This document shows, piece after piece, positions 45,382 through 55,100 of a DNA stretch of 64,000 bases. The position numbers and the translations under genes were made by a program. The stretch's first letter is position 1. Every line of letters begins with the position of its first letter. The stretch is from contig JBBSJP010000018.1 of the NCBI GenBank assembly GCA_038257155.1, positions 9,632-73,631 of the forward strand, in the 5' to 3' direction. Source of the DNA: JANJTY01 sp038257155. GTDB taxonomy: Bacteria > Pseudomonadota > Gammaproteobacteria > Xanthomonadales > Xanthomonadaceae. The notes beneath the pieces were generated by a model that was given only the letters and a program-made list of their open reading frames with translations, was not told the origin of the DNA and made no database searches.

Positions 45382-48300
45382 TTAGTTGTTCTCGCCGCCT
45401 TCAAAGCCACTGCGAAACAGCGCCGTTCCGGGAGTGAAGACAAAATTGCTGATTTCCAGGCGCACGATGCCGGCGTTGCCGGTCTTTCGATTCTCGAACA
45501 CGAAGCCCTGACCGGCGGCCAGATGGAATGCGATCGAGCCGGATGCCGGCTGATTCTCGGCCAGGGTGGTCAGCGCGCTGCCCGTGATACCCGCCGTAAC
45601 CGTGTAGTTGGCCTCGGACGTGTGAGTGACGACATAGTCGAACGAGACGGAGCCGGCGACCGGGGCACCCGTGTGCGTATAGGTTGCAGCGATCTTGGCG
45701 CATCCAAACGGCGTTTCGAGCAACAGGTAGGTCATCGAGGCAAAGATGATGGACGAACCGCAGCCAAAGTCCTGGGTCAGTCGCTGCCAGTTGGCGTGGG
45801 CATAGTCGGCGGCGAAGCCACCAGCGACTGGCAGCGATTCATCCTGCGCCTCAAACGCGCCCACATCGGTGCCATCGCCGTCCGTTGCATCGTCGACGAA
45901 CAGGTTCACGCTGCGTGCGAAGGCAAATCCGCGTTGGTCTTGCTGGCTACCGCTGCCAAGTCCATTGCCACCGTCGAGTGCGTCGCTGATCTGCTCGATT
46001 GCGTGCGTGGGAGTGGAGCCGCCATGCAAAGCCAAGGGCCGCAGCCCGGCAATGGCGGTGTTCTGGTCGCTGAGCGCGTCCAGATGAGCGCTGCTGTCGT
46101 CGTCGGCAAGGTTGAAGCCGTTCGATTGCATTACGGCCGGTCCACTGATGCTGATGGCTGCGAGATTGCCGCCGATGTTGTTCGCGAGAAGGGAGTTGCG
46201 AATGGTCGTTATCCCGCCAGTACCGCTGCCTTGCACCTGGGTCACGATGCCGCTGGCTCCGCCACCGGCCGAATTGCCGTTGATCGTTGAATTGATCACT
46301 TCCAGAGTGGAATCGACCTCGGCGTTCAAATGAAAGAGGGCGGGCGCAATCCCAGGTGAGGAATTGCCGCTGAACGTGCTGTCGCCAACGCGCAGTAGGT
46401 GGCCAGTGTGACCCTGAAAGGTCACGCCCGCCGCGCCGCCCTCGGCGGTGTTCGAATGGATTGTGCTGGCACTGATCAGGCCGCTGGCAAACGCCAGCAA
46501 GACGCCGCCCGCGTCCGTTGCGTGGTTCTGCGACACGGTGACGTGGGAAAGGCTGAGCCGACTGTAACTCTGGATACCCCCGCCGAAACCGGCCACACGG
46601 CCGTTACTGATGGTCATGCCGCTAAATGCCGCTATCGACGAAGGGCCAGCGTCGACATTGAAAACGCGAAAATCTGCCACGCCGTCACCGCGTCGCACCA
46701 TCAAACGATCCGCGCCGGGTCCGTTGAGGCTCACGCTGCTGGCAATGGTCGGCAAGGCGGTCTGCAGCGCAATTGCGCGCGCATCGGCAAGGAACACGCC
46801 GTCAAACAATATGTCGTCGAGTCCGACGCCATTGGCATTGGCTGCTTCGACCGCTGCGCGCAGACTGCCGGCGCCGCTGTCTTCGGCCTGGGAGGCCAGG
46901 ATCGCCTGCGCTTCCACCGCGCCGATATCGCCGCCATCGCCAGCATTGGAGAGACTGCCGATATCGAATGCACGCGCCTGTTCGCGCTGATCAAAGCCTG
47001 CGCCTGAGCTGTGACCGGCATCCAGCGCCGGGCTGCCGCCGAGCGGCACGTGGGTGGGTGTGCTGCCGCCCTGCAGGGCAAGCGGACCGAGCTGCGCCAG
47101 CGCGGTCACGTCGCTGGCCAGTGTGGTGAGCCCGGCGTAGTCATCACTGAGGTTGAAGCCAAGCGAGTTCATGCTCGCCGCGCCAGCGCTGGCGCCCCCT
47201 TGGGCTGCAATTTCCAGGTTGCCGGGGCGATTTTCCGCGATAATCGAGTTGCGCAAGGACGTCCCTGCGGTGGCGCCCTCGGAGGCGGCAAGCGTCAGGA
47301 TTCCACCGACGCTGTTCGAAGCCTGGTTCTGAACCACCGTGCAGTTGACCAGTTCCAGCACGCTGCTGGCGCCTTCAAATGCTGCAAAGAGAATTCCTCC
47401 AACGAATTGGAGCGCGCGATTGCCGCTGATCGTGCTGTCCTGGATCCGAACGGGTTCGCCGGTAGCACTTGTGATCAGAATGCCACCTCCATTGATGGTG
47501 CTGACGTTGGCGCTGATCGTGGACCGACTGATCGTTCCGCCGCGGCGCGGCATGGCAACGCCGCCACCGAGCAGCGCCCTGTTGCCGACGACATGAACGC
47601 GGTCAAGAGTGAGCGGACCCAGGCTGTGGACCCCGCCGCCGGAGTCATTGACGAGGCCATTGCTGACCGTCAGGCCACTGAGGCTGAAACTGGCCGCCTC
47701 GGATGCGTTGTTGAACACGCGAAACGGGCCTGCCGTGTCGCTGCGTCGCACGCTGAGCAGGTCAGCGCCGGGCCCCTGGATCGCAAGGTTGCTGGTGATG
47801 TCGGGTAGTGCGGTCTGCAACGCGATCGTTTGCGGCGTGGCGAACAGGTTCGCATCGAAACGGATCACGTCGCCGGGCGTCGCGTCCAGCATCATCTGGC
47901 GCAGACTGCCGGCGCCGTTGTCCGACGTGCTGGTGACCAGATGGGTGTCGCCCGTCACCGTCAGTGTCAGGCTGGCGGCCGTCACGCTGCCGACTTCGGC
48001 GCCAAAGCCATCATCGAAGCGCAGGATCCAGATGCCCGCTACTGCAGCCCCCGCGAACGTGGCATCGAGTGACGTGACGGGTGCCGGGTTGGGCACGCCA
48101 GCGCCCCCTGCCACCACGGTTCGCGCGTCGGTGCCGGGAATGTCAGCCTCGCCGACTGCAGCGGCTGTCCACCAATTGGCAGGAAAGCTGTCGGCAAAGC
48201 GATAGGTATTGCCCGCAGCGAGATTGGCGCTGAAGCCTTCATGCTCGGCGCTGGTGCCTCCGGTCGTCTCGAAAAGCAGATGTTGCCTGCCATCCGGAGC

Positions 48301-48546
48301 AATCAGCCTGACCCGCAGGTCGCCTACAAAGGTGTGCGCCGCGCTGAAACTCACCATCACCGAGAGCACCGAGCCCGGGCCGGTGGCGACGAATGGTATG
48401 TCGCGGGCTGGGCCATAGTTGCGCGGCCCTGCGCCAGGCGCATCGGGTATGGCGCCGAAATTGTCGCCAGGGAAAGTGGATTGCGCAGCTACGGACCCAC
48501 AGGCCAGCAGTCCCAGCCAAAACAGCAGAAGCGTCAATACACGCAC
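45382..48546 (-). CDS. Secreted P-domain/right-handed beta-helix protein 2
   Basis: 1054 residues from the GTG at 48546, with GGGGGGAAAC upstream, matching the GGGGGAAAC before its paralogue. The ATG at 48630 would add a non-secretory leader. The signal peptide (VLTLLLFWLGLLACGSVAAQ) contains a Cys but no convincing lipobox. A P-domain-like module follows (VMVSFSAAHTFVGDLRVRLIAPDGR, GIWILRFDDGFGAEVGSV). Then two beta-helix blocks start at GAGSLRQMM and GAGSLRAAVE and contain NSTINGN, NSIIAEN and GFNLADDD repeats. The protein ends with a shorter beta domain and the terminal motif ALFRSGFEGGENN. Unlike its paralogue, this F-x-x-x-F-E motif sits at the very C-terminus, as if it were a sorting or processing tag. 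Probably secreted or surface-displayed. Confidence 0.87.
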   Translation of the reverse strand: MRVLTLLLFWLGLLACGSVAAQSTFPGDNFGAIPDAPGAGPRNYGPARDIPFVATGPGSVLSVMVSFSAAHTFVGDLRVRLIAPDGRQHLLFETTGGTSAEHEGFSANLAAGNTYRFADSFPANWWTAAAVGEADIPGTDARTVVAGGAGVPNPAPVTSLDATFAGAAVAGIWILRFDDGFGAEVGSVTAASLTLTVTGDTHLVTSTSDNGAGSLRQMMLDATPGDVIRFDANLFATPQTIALQTALPDITSNLAIQGPGADLLSVRRSDTAGPFRVFNNASEAASFSLSGLTVSNGLVNDSGGGVHSLGPLTLDRVHVVGNRALLGGGVAMPRRGGTISRSTISANVSTINGGGILITSATGEPVRIQDSTISGNRALQFVGGILFAAFEGASSVLELVNCTVVQNQASNSVGGILTLAASEGATAGTSLRNSIIAENRPGNLEIAAQGGASAGAASMNSLGFNLSDDYAGLTTLASDVTALAQLGPLALQGGSTPTHVPLGGSPALDAGHSSGAGFDQREQARAFDIGSLSNAGDGGDIGAVEAQAILASQAEDSGAGSLRAAVEAANANGVGLDDILFDGVFLADARAIALQTALPTIASSVSLNGPGADRLMVRRGDGVADFRVFNVDAGPSSIAAFSGMTISNGRVAGFGGGIQSYSRLSLSHVTVSQNHATDAGGVLLAFASGLISASTIHSNTAEGGAAGVTFQGHTGHLLRVGDSTFSGNSSPGIAPALFHLNAEVDSTLEVINSTINGNSAGGGASGIVTQVQGSGTGGITTIRNSLLANNIGGNLAAISISGPAVMQSNGFNLADDDSSAHLDALSDQNTAIAGLRPLALHGGSTPTHAIEQISDALDGGNGLGSGSQQDQRGFAFARSVNLFVDDATDGDGTDVGAFEAQDESLPVAGGFAADYAHANWQRLTQDFGCGSSIIFASMTYLLLETPFGCAKIAATYTHTGAPVAGSVSFDYVVTHTSEANYTVTAGITGSALTTLAENQPASGSIAFHLAAGQGFVFENRKTGNAGIVRLEISNFVFTPGTALFRSGFEGGENN

Positions 48547-49108
48547 GATGGTTTCCCCCCGGATACCGTATGGGCAGATGCCAGCCGTTTCCGGCTGGTC
48601 TGCCACCCCCCGCGCATGTCGATGCATCAACCCGGACTACAGTCGCAATGCGTTCCTCGCCTAAGCATGACACATCGAGCGATGCTTGAACGCGCGGCAG
48701 GGTGCGGAGGGACTGCGCCCGTGCGAAACAGCGTCGGCCGTAGGGCGGATCTTGATCCGCCGTTGCAACGGTAGACGGTCTCGCAATGGCGCATCCCGAT
48801 TCGCCATCTGATCGAGCAACGGCGCCGCCCGCGGCAAGGTTCGACGTGCGCAGGGGGAATTTGGCGGCAAGCCTGCCCCTCTCCCCAGCCGCACCCCGGC
48901 GGTTGCGCCAGCAGGCGCAACGGCGTTCACGGGCTTGTCGCTGCGCGACTCGAAAGCCCCGCTCACCCCACAGGGAGAGGGGCTCGATGCCGAACCGCTC
49001 ACGGAGTCATTGTCGGCAGGCAGGTCTGCCGTGGGGCGGACAGAAGGTCTACTACGAACGACTCATGGTGGGCGAGGCGAACTTCAATTGAGGGCGTTGC
49101 CCAGGCTC
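48547..49108. other. 562-bp intergenic region with two palindromic repeats
   Basis: Lies between the RidA stop and the second beta-helix gene, both leftward, so it holds the promoter of the latter. The notable contents are a short palindrome, TAGGGCGGATCTTGATCCGC around 48740-48762, and a larger inverted pair of CCCCTCTCCC (about 48874-48884) and GGGAGAGGGG (about 48972-48982). No credible gene was seen on either strand; the long rightward frame starting at 48935 is antisense to real genes. Confidence 0.55.
48871..48986. repeat. Inverted repeat with CCCCTCTCCC / GGGAGAGGGG arms
   Basis: The arms CCCCTCTCCC and GGGAGAGGGGCTC enclose about 90 bp. The same arm sequence is found as a compact hairpin at 51995-52020, so this belongs to a dispersed repeat class. 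A transcription or mRNA-end role is possible but not shown. Confidence 0.7.
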
Positions 49109-49534
49109 CTACCCAGCTACTACCCGTGCCACACACTTCAACTCGATCGCGATCGGTGTAGGCAAGGCGGTGATTCCGAGCGTGGTGCGACACGGTGCGC
49201 TGCCGATCTCGGGGAAGTACTCGGCCCAGATCGCGTTGTAGGCCTTGAAGTCACGTGCCATGTCGGTGAGGTAGACGGTGACGTCGACCATGTCTTCCCA
49301 GCGTGCGCCGCTGGCCTCCAGCACCGCGCGCACGTTGGCGAACACGCTGTGGGTCTGGGCCGCGATGTCGTAGCTGCGCAGACGTCCATCGGAGTCGTAG
49401 TGGTTGCCGGGAATGGCGTCGCTGCCCGGCGTGCGCGGGCCGATGCCGGACAGGAACAGCAGCTCGCCCACCTGGCGCGCGTGCGGGTAAGTGCCAACAG
49501 GTCGCGGGGCGGTGTCGGTCTGGATGCTGGTCAC
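49109..49534 (-). CDS. RidA/YjgF-family deaminase, 2-aminomuconate deaminase-like
   Basis: 141 residues from a GTG at 49534 (no in-frame ATG near the start). The RidA fold is clear: YPHARQVGELLFLSGIGPRTPG, NVRAVLEASGARWEDMVDVTVYL and the substrate-binding Arg in APCRTTLGITALP. The PHARQVG-type opening and GSDAIPGN resemble members annotated as 2-aminomuconate deaminase, which would fit the kynurenine enzyme at 44701, though canonical RidA (2-iminobutanoate deaminase) is an alternative. It lies 29 bp after pbpC, so it is probably transcribed with that gene; the functional link to cell-wall synthesis is unclear. Cytoplasmic. Confidence 0.85.
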   Translation of the reverse strand: MTSIQTDTAPRPVGTYPHARQVGELLFLSGIGPRTPGSDAIPGNHYDSDGRLRSYDIAAQTHSVFANVRAVLEASGARWEDMVDVTVYLTDMARDFKAYNAIWAEYFPEIGSAPCRTTLGITALPTPIAIELKCVARVVAG

Positions 49535-49563
49535 GAAAACGCTCGCAGTAAAGAAGGGTTGGT

Positions 49564-51903
49564 TTACGGTAGCACCCGGAAACCGACCGTGGCGTGGCGA
49601 CCGGCGGAGTCCAGCGCCACGAGGCGCTGGTCGCCGGCCGCGTCGAGCTGGAGATCAAGTCTCGCGGCGCCCTGCGTCTCGCCGACCAGTTGGCCGTTCA
49701 TCAGCCACTGCACGCGCAATGCGGTGCCGTTGGCGCGCAGGCGCAGGCGTGGCGGCTCTCGGCGCGGGGGAGCCGGTGCGAGTACTGATCCTTCATCGAC
49801 GCCTTCAATGCGCAACGAGGCGAGCAATTCAAGGTTCTCATCGCATCCGGGTGCCAGTGCCGGAGGCTGCATGGCGCGACGTTCCTGCGGTGCCAACCAG
49901 GGCTGCGCCAGTACCGGCCAGCGTGCAATCTGGCGCAGGTCACCCGCGGCTTCCTCGCGGCAGCCCGGGCTGAGGCGCAGGCCGCTGGCGGGGTCCACGC
50001 GAATCGCCAACAGCGAAGGCCCGATTTCGCCCGCCGGCTGCAGCGTAGGCGGCAGGGTGCGATCCAGTAGCCAGGCTTCGAGTCGTCGATGGCAATGCTC
50101 AGGCGCGGTTTCATCGGCAGCCAGGCCGAGCGGCCAGCAGATCTCGCGCGCCTCCACTGTCGCCGGTCGCGCCGATGGCGTGCCGCGCAGTGCGGTCGGC
50201 AGACCATCGACCAGGGCAAGCAGCAGGGGCAGGGCGCTGATTGCGCCGTACTGGCCGGGCAGGGGTGTGCCGTCGGGTCGTCCGACCCACACGCCAATCG
50301 TGGCGGCGGGTGCTGCGCCTACCGCCCAGGCGTCGCGAAATCCGTAACTGGTGCCGGTCTTGAAGGCGAGAGTTACGCGACTATCGCGTTCGAAGCGGCC
50401 ACCGGCTTCGCCTGGTCTCGGCGCGTTGGCCAGCATCTCGCGTACGATCCAGGCTGCGCCCTCACTGAGCAAACGGCGTTCCTCAATGGGTTTGCCCGGA
50501 TGGAATTCCACGGACGCAGCCAGGCCGCCACGCTGCAGCGCCGCGAAGGCTGACACCAGATCCTCGAGGCGCGCTTCGGTGCCGCCCAGCACCATGGTCA
50601 GGTTGGGTCGTGCGCCACGTGGCAGGCGCAACGGCAGTCCGGCATGCGCCAGGCGCGCGGCGAAGCGCTCCGGACCGGTCGCTTGCAGCAGGGCGACAGC
50701 GGGAACATTGAGCGAGGCCTGCAGCGCCTCGCTGACCGACACCGGCCCCCGGAAGCGCTGATCGAAGTTGCCTGGACGGTAGCCGTCGAAATCCTGCGGC
50801 GCGTCGATCAGCAGACTTTCCGAGTGCACCAGGCCCTGTTCCAGCGCCAGGCCATAGAGGAAGGGCTTGAGGGTTGAACCGGGTGAGCGGAAGGCGCGCA
50901 CCATGTCGACATGGCCGTTGGATTCGGCATCGCCGAAGCGCGCCGAACCGACATATGCCAGCGCCTGCATGCTGGCGTTCTCGACCACCAGCACCGCGAT
51001 CGAGGTGCGCGGCGGCATGCGTTGTGCCCAGGCCTCGACACGCGTCTCGATCTGCGCCTGCAGGTCGGCATCGATCGTGCTCTGCACCAGTCCAGTGCCG
51101 CGCTGCTCGTTGCGTAGGCGCTCGGCCAGCAGCGGTGCCAGCATGGGTGATGCGAGCTGACGCGCAAGCACCGGCTCGTCACGCGCCTCGTCGATCACGG
51201 ATGCAGGCCAGACACCATGATCGGCAAGGCGAGCCAGCACCTTGTCGCGGGCTGCCTGGGCGCGCTGTGCATGACGGTCCGGACGCAGCCGGCTGGGCGC
51301 TTGCGGCAGCACCGCCAGCAAGGCGGCCTCGGCGTGGGAAAGTTGATCCGAGGGCTTGCCCAGATATGCGCGACTGGCAGCTTCTACGCCCTCGATCGGT
51401 CCTCCAAACGGCGCGTAGTTGAGATACAGCGCAAGGATCTCGTCCTTCGACAGGCGTCGCTCAAGCTGCAGCGCGCGAAGAGCCTGCCTCACCTTGCCCA
51501 GCGGCGTGCGGGAATGCGGTTCCAGGATGCGCGCTACCTGCATCGTGAGGGTTGAACCACCCGAGATGACGCGACCATTCCACAGCGCCTGCGCCGCTGC
51601 ACGCAGCAGGGCGATGGGGTCGACGCCGGGGTGCCAGCGGAAGCGGCGGTCTTCGTAGCCAATCAGTGCTTCGATATAGCGCGGCGAGACCTGCTCGATC
51701 TGCACTGGATGTCGCCAGACGCCGCCGGCACCGGCGAAGGCGCGCAGCGGACGACCATCGCGCGCGACAACCAGAGTTGCGCCGCCACTGGATTCAGGTA
51801 GTGGTGGAGGGAAGCTGAGGTCGAGGACCACGATCAGCAGCAAGGTGATCGCGGATGCAAGCAGCATCCGAACTGCCACGCGGCGGTGGGTAATGCGCTT
51901 CAC
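49564..51903 (-). CDS. pbpC: Penicillin-binding protein 1C (bifunctional transglycosylase/transpeptidase)
   Basis: 779 residues. A cytoplasmic start and one membrane helix (about 9-30) anchor the protein in the inner membrane. The GT51 glycosyltransferase domain has EDRRFRWHPG (catalytic Glu84) and GGSTLTMQ (115-122). The transpeptidase has Ser343 in SPGSTLKP (SxxK) and the KTGTSYG motif. The C-terminal ~90 residues form the small BiPBP_C beta domain found in PBP1C (PPRLRLRANGTALRVQWLMNG). It builds and links peptidoglycan in the periplasm. The gene follows the alpha-2-macroglobulin gene, the well-known bacterial pairing interpreted as repair plus protease trapping. The 244-bp gap between them, with a hairpin, means coupling may not be tight. 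Confidence 0.96.
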   Translation of the reverse strand: MKRITHRRVAVRMLLASAITLLLIVVLDLSFPPPLPESSGGATLVVARDGRPLRAFAGAGGVWRHPVQIEQVSPRYIEALIGYEDRRFRWHPGVDPIALLRAAAQALWNGRVISGGSTLTMQVARILEPHSRTPLGKVRQALRALQLERRLSKDEILALYLNYAPFGGPIEGVEAASRAYLGKPSDQLSHAEAALLAVLPQAPSRLRPDRHAQRAQAARDKVLARLADHGVWPASVIDEARDEPVLARQLASPMLAPLLAERLRNEQRGTGLVQSTIDADLQAQIETRVEAWAQRMPPRTSIAVLVVENASMQALAYVGSARFGDAESNGHVDMVRAFRSPGSTLKPFLYGLALEQGLVHSESLLIDAPQDFDGYRPGNFDQRFRGPVSVSEALQASLNVPAVALLQATGPERFAARLAHAGLPLRLPRGARPNLTMVLGGTEARLEDLVSAFAALQRGGLAASVEFHPGKPIEERRLLSEGAAWIVREMLANAPRPGEAGGRFERDSRVTLAFKTGTSYGFRDAWAVGAAPAATIGVWVGRPDGTPLPGQYGAISALPLLLALVDGLPTALRGTPSARPATVEAREICWPLGLAADETAPEHCHRRLEAWLLDRTLPPTLQPAGEIGPSLLAIRVDPASGLRLSPGCREEAAGDLRQIARWPVLAQPWLAPQERRAMQPPALAPGCDENLELLASLRIEGVDEGSVLAPAPPRREPPRLRLRANGTALRVQWLMNGQLVGETQGAARLDLQLDAAGDQRLVALDSAGRHATVGFRVLP

Positions 51904-51994
51904 GAGGTCGTCCGTGCTACGGAACGCTGCTTGGAAACCGTAATCAATGCATGTGATTGGCCCTGACAGCTAAAGCCAGAGCCCCTCTCCCCAA

Positions 51995-52020
51995 CCCCTC
52001 TCCCGCAAGCGGGAGAGGGG
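51995..52020. repeat. Compact perfect hairpin of the CCCTCTCCC repeat class
   Basis: CCCCTCTCCCGC (51995-52006) pairs perfectly with GCGGGAGAGGGG (52009-52020) around a two-base loop. It lies between the alpha-2-macroglobulin stop and the pbpC start, both leftward. On the minus strand it has no downstream T-run, so a classical terminator is unlikely. An adjacent partial arm, CCCCTCTCCCC, is at 51981-51992. Confidence 0.8.
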
Positions 52021-52147
52021 CTCAAAAAAGCCGCCAGCTTCATTTGCGGGCGAATATCGAGACTCATTGGCCTAGCAGAGGCAAATTATCCGATTCCAGG
52101 GCACAATCCGGCAGGCTGCGGTAGCGTTCGTGGCATGCATGCGAGGT

Positions 52148-55100
52148 TCAGGGCTCCACCACGTCAATCGTGGCCGGCTGCGAGCGGCCGATGGCGCGCA
52201 GCTCGGGTTGATACATGTCTTCGACCAGCGGCGGCGGCACGATGAAGCGCCCCGGCGAAACCGCGCGCACCAGGTAGTAGAGTCGGGCGGGCTGGCCGGG
52301 ATATAGCTGGATGGCGGCGGCGAAGCGGTCGTCGCGGTACTCCTGATGGCGGATCTCGGCCGACCAGCTGCGTTCGGAGAGCGAGTTGCCGTCCAGCACC
52401 AGCTGGTTGATGGCCTCGTTGTCGGCCAGGCCGAGGTTCTCGGCTTCCAGTCCGCCGGGCAGCAGATCGACGACCAGTGCCTCCTGCAGGCGCTCTTCCG
52501 ACTCCACGGTCAGCATCACCAGCAGCGCCTCGCCTTCGCGAATGCTGTTGCCAGTGAACGCGCTGCCGTCCATGCGGAACCAGGCACGCCGCACACGCAG
52601 CTGGCCTTCCTGCGGTTCCGGGGCACTACGCGGTGCACCCGCCACATCGATCGCTACAACGAGCGGATTGCTGCCGCTGTTGGTGAGCGCAACGCCTTCG
52701 GCCAGATCGCCGGCGGCGAAATCGCGGATCGCCAGACGACCACCAAGAACCGCTTCGCTGTCACCCTGCTGCAGGCGCGCATCAATATCATCGCCGCGTT
52801 CGGCCATCTGCGCGCCCAGGCGCAGCAGGGCGACGTCCTCTTGAGTCGAGCGCCACTGTGTGCCGCGTGAACGCGTCTGGCGCGCCAGTTCCAGCGCGCG
52901 CGGCAGGATGCTGCCGCTGGCTTGGTCGTGACGCGCGAGCAGGGCCAGCATCAGCGATTCGTCACGCAGGGCAGAGCCGTAATCGAACAGGCTACGCGGG
53001 CGTTCGGTGGCTTTCAGCAGGGCTTCGGCGATGGCTTTTTCACCGCGCTGCGCGTCGCCCTGAATCGTCAAGGCCAGGCCCAGCTGTGCCAGCGGAAGCG
53101 CGGTCAGGATCTTCTCGCGCTCGTGGTCGAACAGCGCACGCAAGCTGCCCAGCGGCGCGCGCCCGGCCCGCGCCAGCACATAGCCCGAGTAGGCCAGGTG
53201 GGCCATGCGCAGGTGCTCCGAATGATCGAAGGCGTAGAACGGACTGCCACCGCTCAGCACTTCCTCGGACAGTCGCTTCAGCGCGGCTTCCAGGGTGTCT
53301 GCCGGCGGTTCCAGGCCGGCCTCGCGCGCCGTCAGCAGAAGGTCGGCGACATAGGGCGTGATGCGCGGTTCGGCCATGCCTTCGCCAGGCCAGAAGCTGA
53401 AATGGCCGTTGCCGGTCTGCATCGAGGCGAGGCGTCCGAAGCCTGCTTGCAGACGCTGCGCACGGGTGGTTTCATCGATGGCCGGCAGGCCCATGCTGGC
53501 CCGGGTCTGCGCATCGAACAGCACCAGTGGCCAGAGCTTGGCGCTGGTCTGTTCGACACAGGCATAGGGGTAGTCATCCAGCGCCTTGGCGCTGGCCGCG
53601 AGCGGCAGCGGGGGATTGGCGGCGACGCTGAGTTGCGCCACGGCCGAGCCCGGGAACAGGCCGTCAAACAGGTCGCGTCCCAGTGGCAGGCGCTGACCCG
53701 CGGCGAGTTCCAGCAGGCGGCCGCTGCGTTCATCCGGCCACGCAGGCCGCACGGCGATTTCAAAGCGGCGCTCGATGCTGATTCCGTCGCCCTCGGCCCG
53801 TACGACGAAGGGTGCCGCCGCGCTGCCACCTTCGGCGCCCAGCGCGAAGCTCACCGTGCGCAGCTGGCCATCGGCGAGCTGCACGCGCTGTGCGGTGCCT
53901 GCCAGGCGCAACGGCGCCTCGCCTTCCGCGCTGACACTGATGTTCAAAGGCGCGCCAGACAGGTTCTGCAGATCAACGCTCAGGCTGGCCGAATCGCCGG
54001 GCGCCAGCACACGCGGGCTGCTCACTTCGACAACCAGCGGCGCGCGCACGATGCTCTCGCCCTCGCTGCGGCCATAGCGGTCGGCACTCCAGGCCACGGC
54101 CGCGAGACGCAGTGCGCCGTTGAAATCCGGCGCCGTGAAGCTCACTTCCGCATTGCCCTGCGCATCAAATGCGAGCGGGCCATGATGCAGTGCGACAGTC
54201 TGCACGCGAGCGGTCGGGCGGCGCGCCTGCGGCAGTGCAGCCAGTTCGGCGTCACCGCCGTAGCGCAGGCGGGCGCGGGTGCCAGCCAGGCGTTCGATGA
54301 TGCGGCCATACAGATCATAGGCCTCGGTACCCAGCGCGCGCCGCGCCAGGAAATATGCCAGCGCGTCGGGTACGGGATAGCCGCTCAGGTTGATGATGCC
54401 GCGGTCGACGGCGTCGAGCGACACATAAGCTTCTGTACCTGCCAGCTCGGGTGCGCTGAGGCGGATGCTGAGGGTTTCACCGGGTCGCACCAGTTCCGGC
54501 GCGGTGATCTCCACGGGCACGGCGCGCTCGGCCTGCGCCACCGGCACATGCGCCACGCCAACGGCGCGCTGCGGGCCGATGCGGCCATCGCCACTGCGAT
54601 CGGCAAACACCAGAGCGGTGACATAGACGTCATGTCGCGCCCACTCCGCGGTCACGGGAATTTCGAAGCGCGCGCCGGCGCGTGCCTGGATGTTGGCCGA
54701 GTACAGCTGGCCTGCGCCACTTTCCACCAGCAGCAGGCCAGGGCCAGGCGCGGGCGGCGTGATGGTCAGCGCCAGGGTGTCACCCACACGGACGCTGGCC
54801 GTTTCCAGGGCAATCTTGACCTTGTCGGGGCGCGCGTCGAGACCGCGGTTGGCGTCGTTCCAGCTCCAACCGGCGACGAAGGGATGGCGCGAGGTCAGGC
54901 CGGTCTGAGGATCGCGGATCTCCAGGCGATACTCGCCCCACTCAACCCGGAACTGCGCCTGGGTGGCGTTGTCGGCCGCAAGATTGAGCGTCTGGGTTTC
55001 GACTTCATCGAGGAAACTGTCGAAGTCGGCGCGCCAGCCGGTGCCCTCGTTCCAGTTCCAGCGGTACTCGCGCCGCTCGCGCAGCAGTTTCACTTCCACG

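Noticed and set aside
48935..50347. 470-codon rightward frame
   Set aside because: Antisense to RidA and pbpC; low-complexity Ser/Arg-rich translation.
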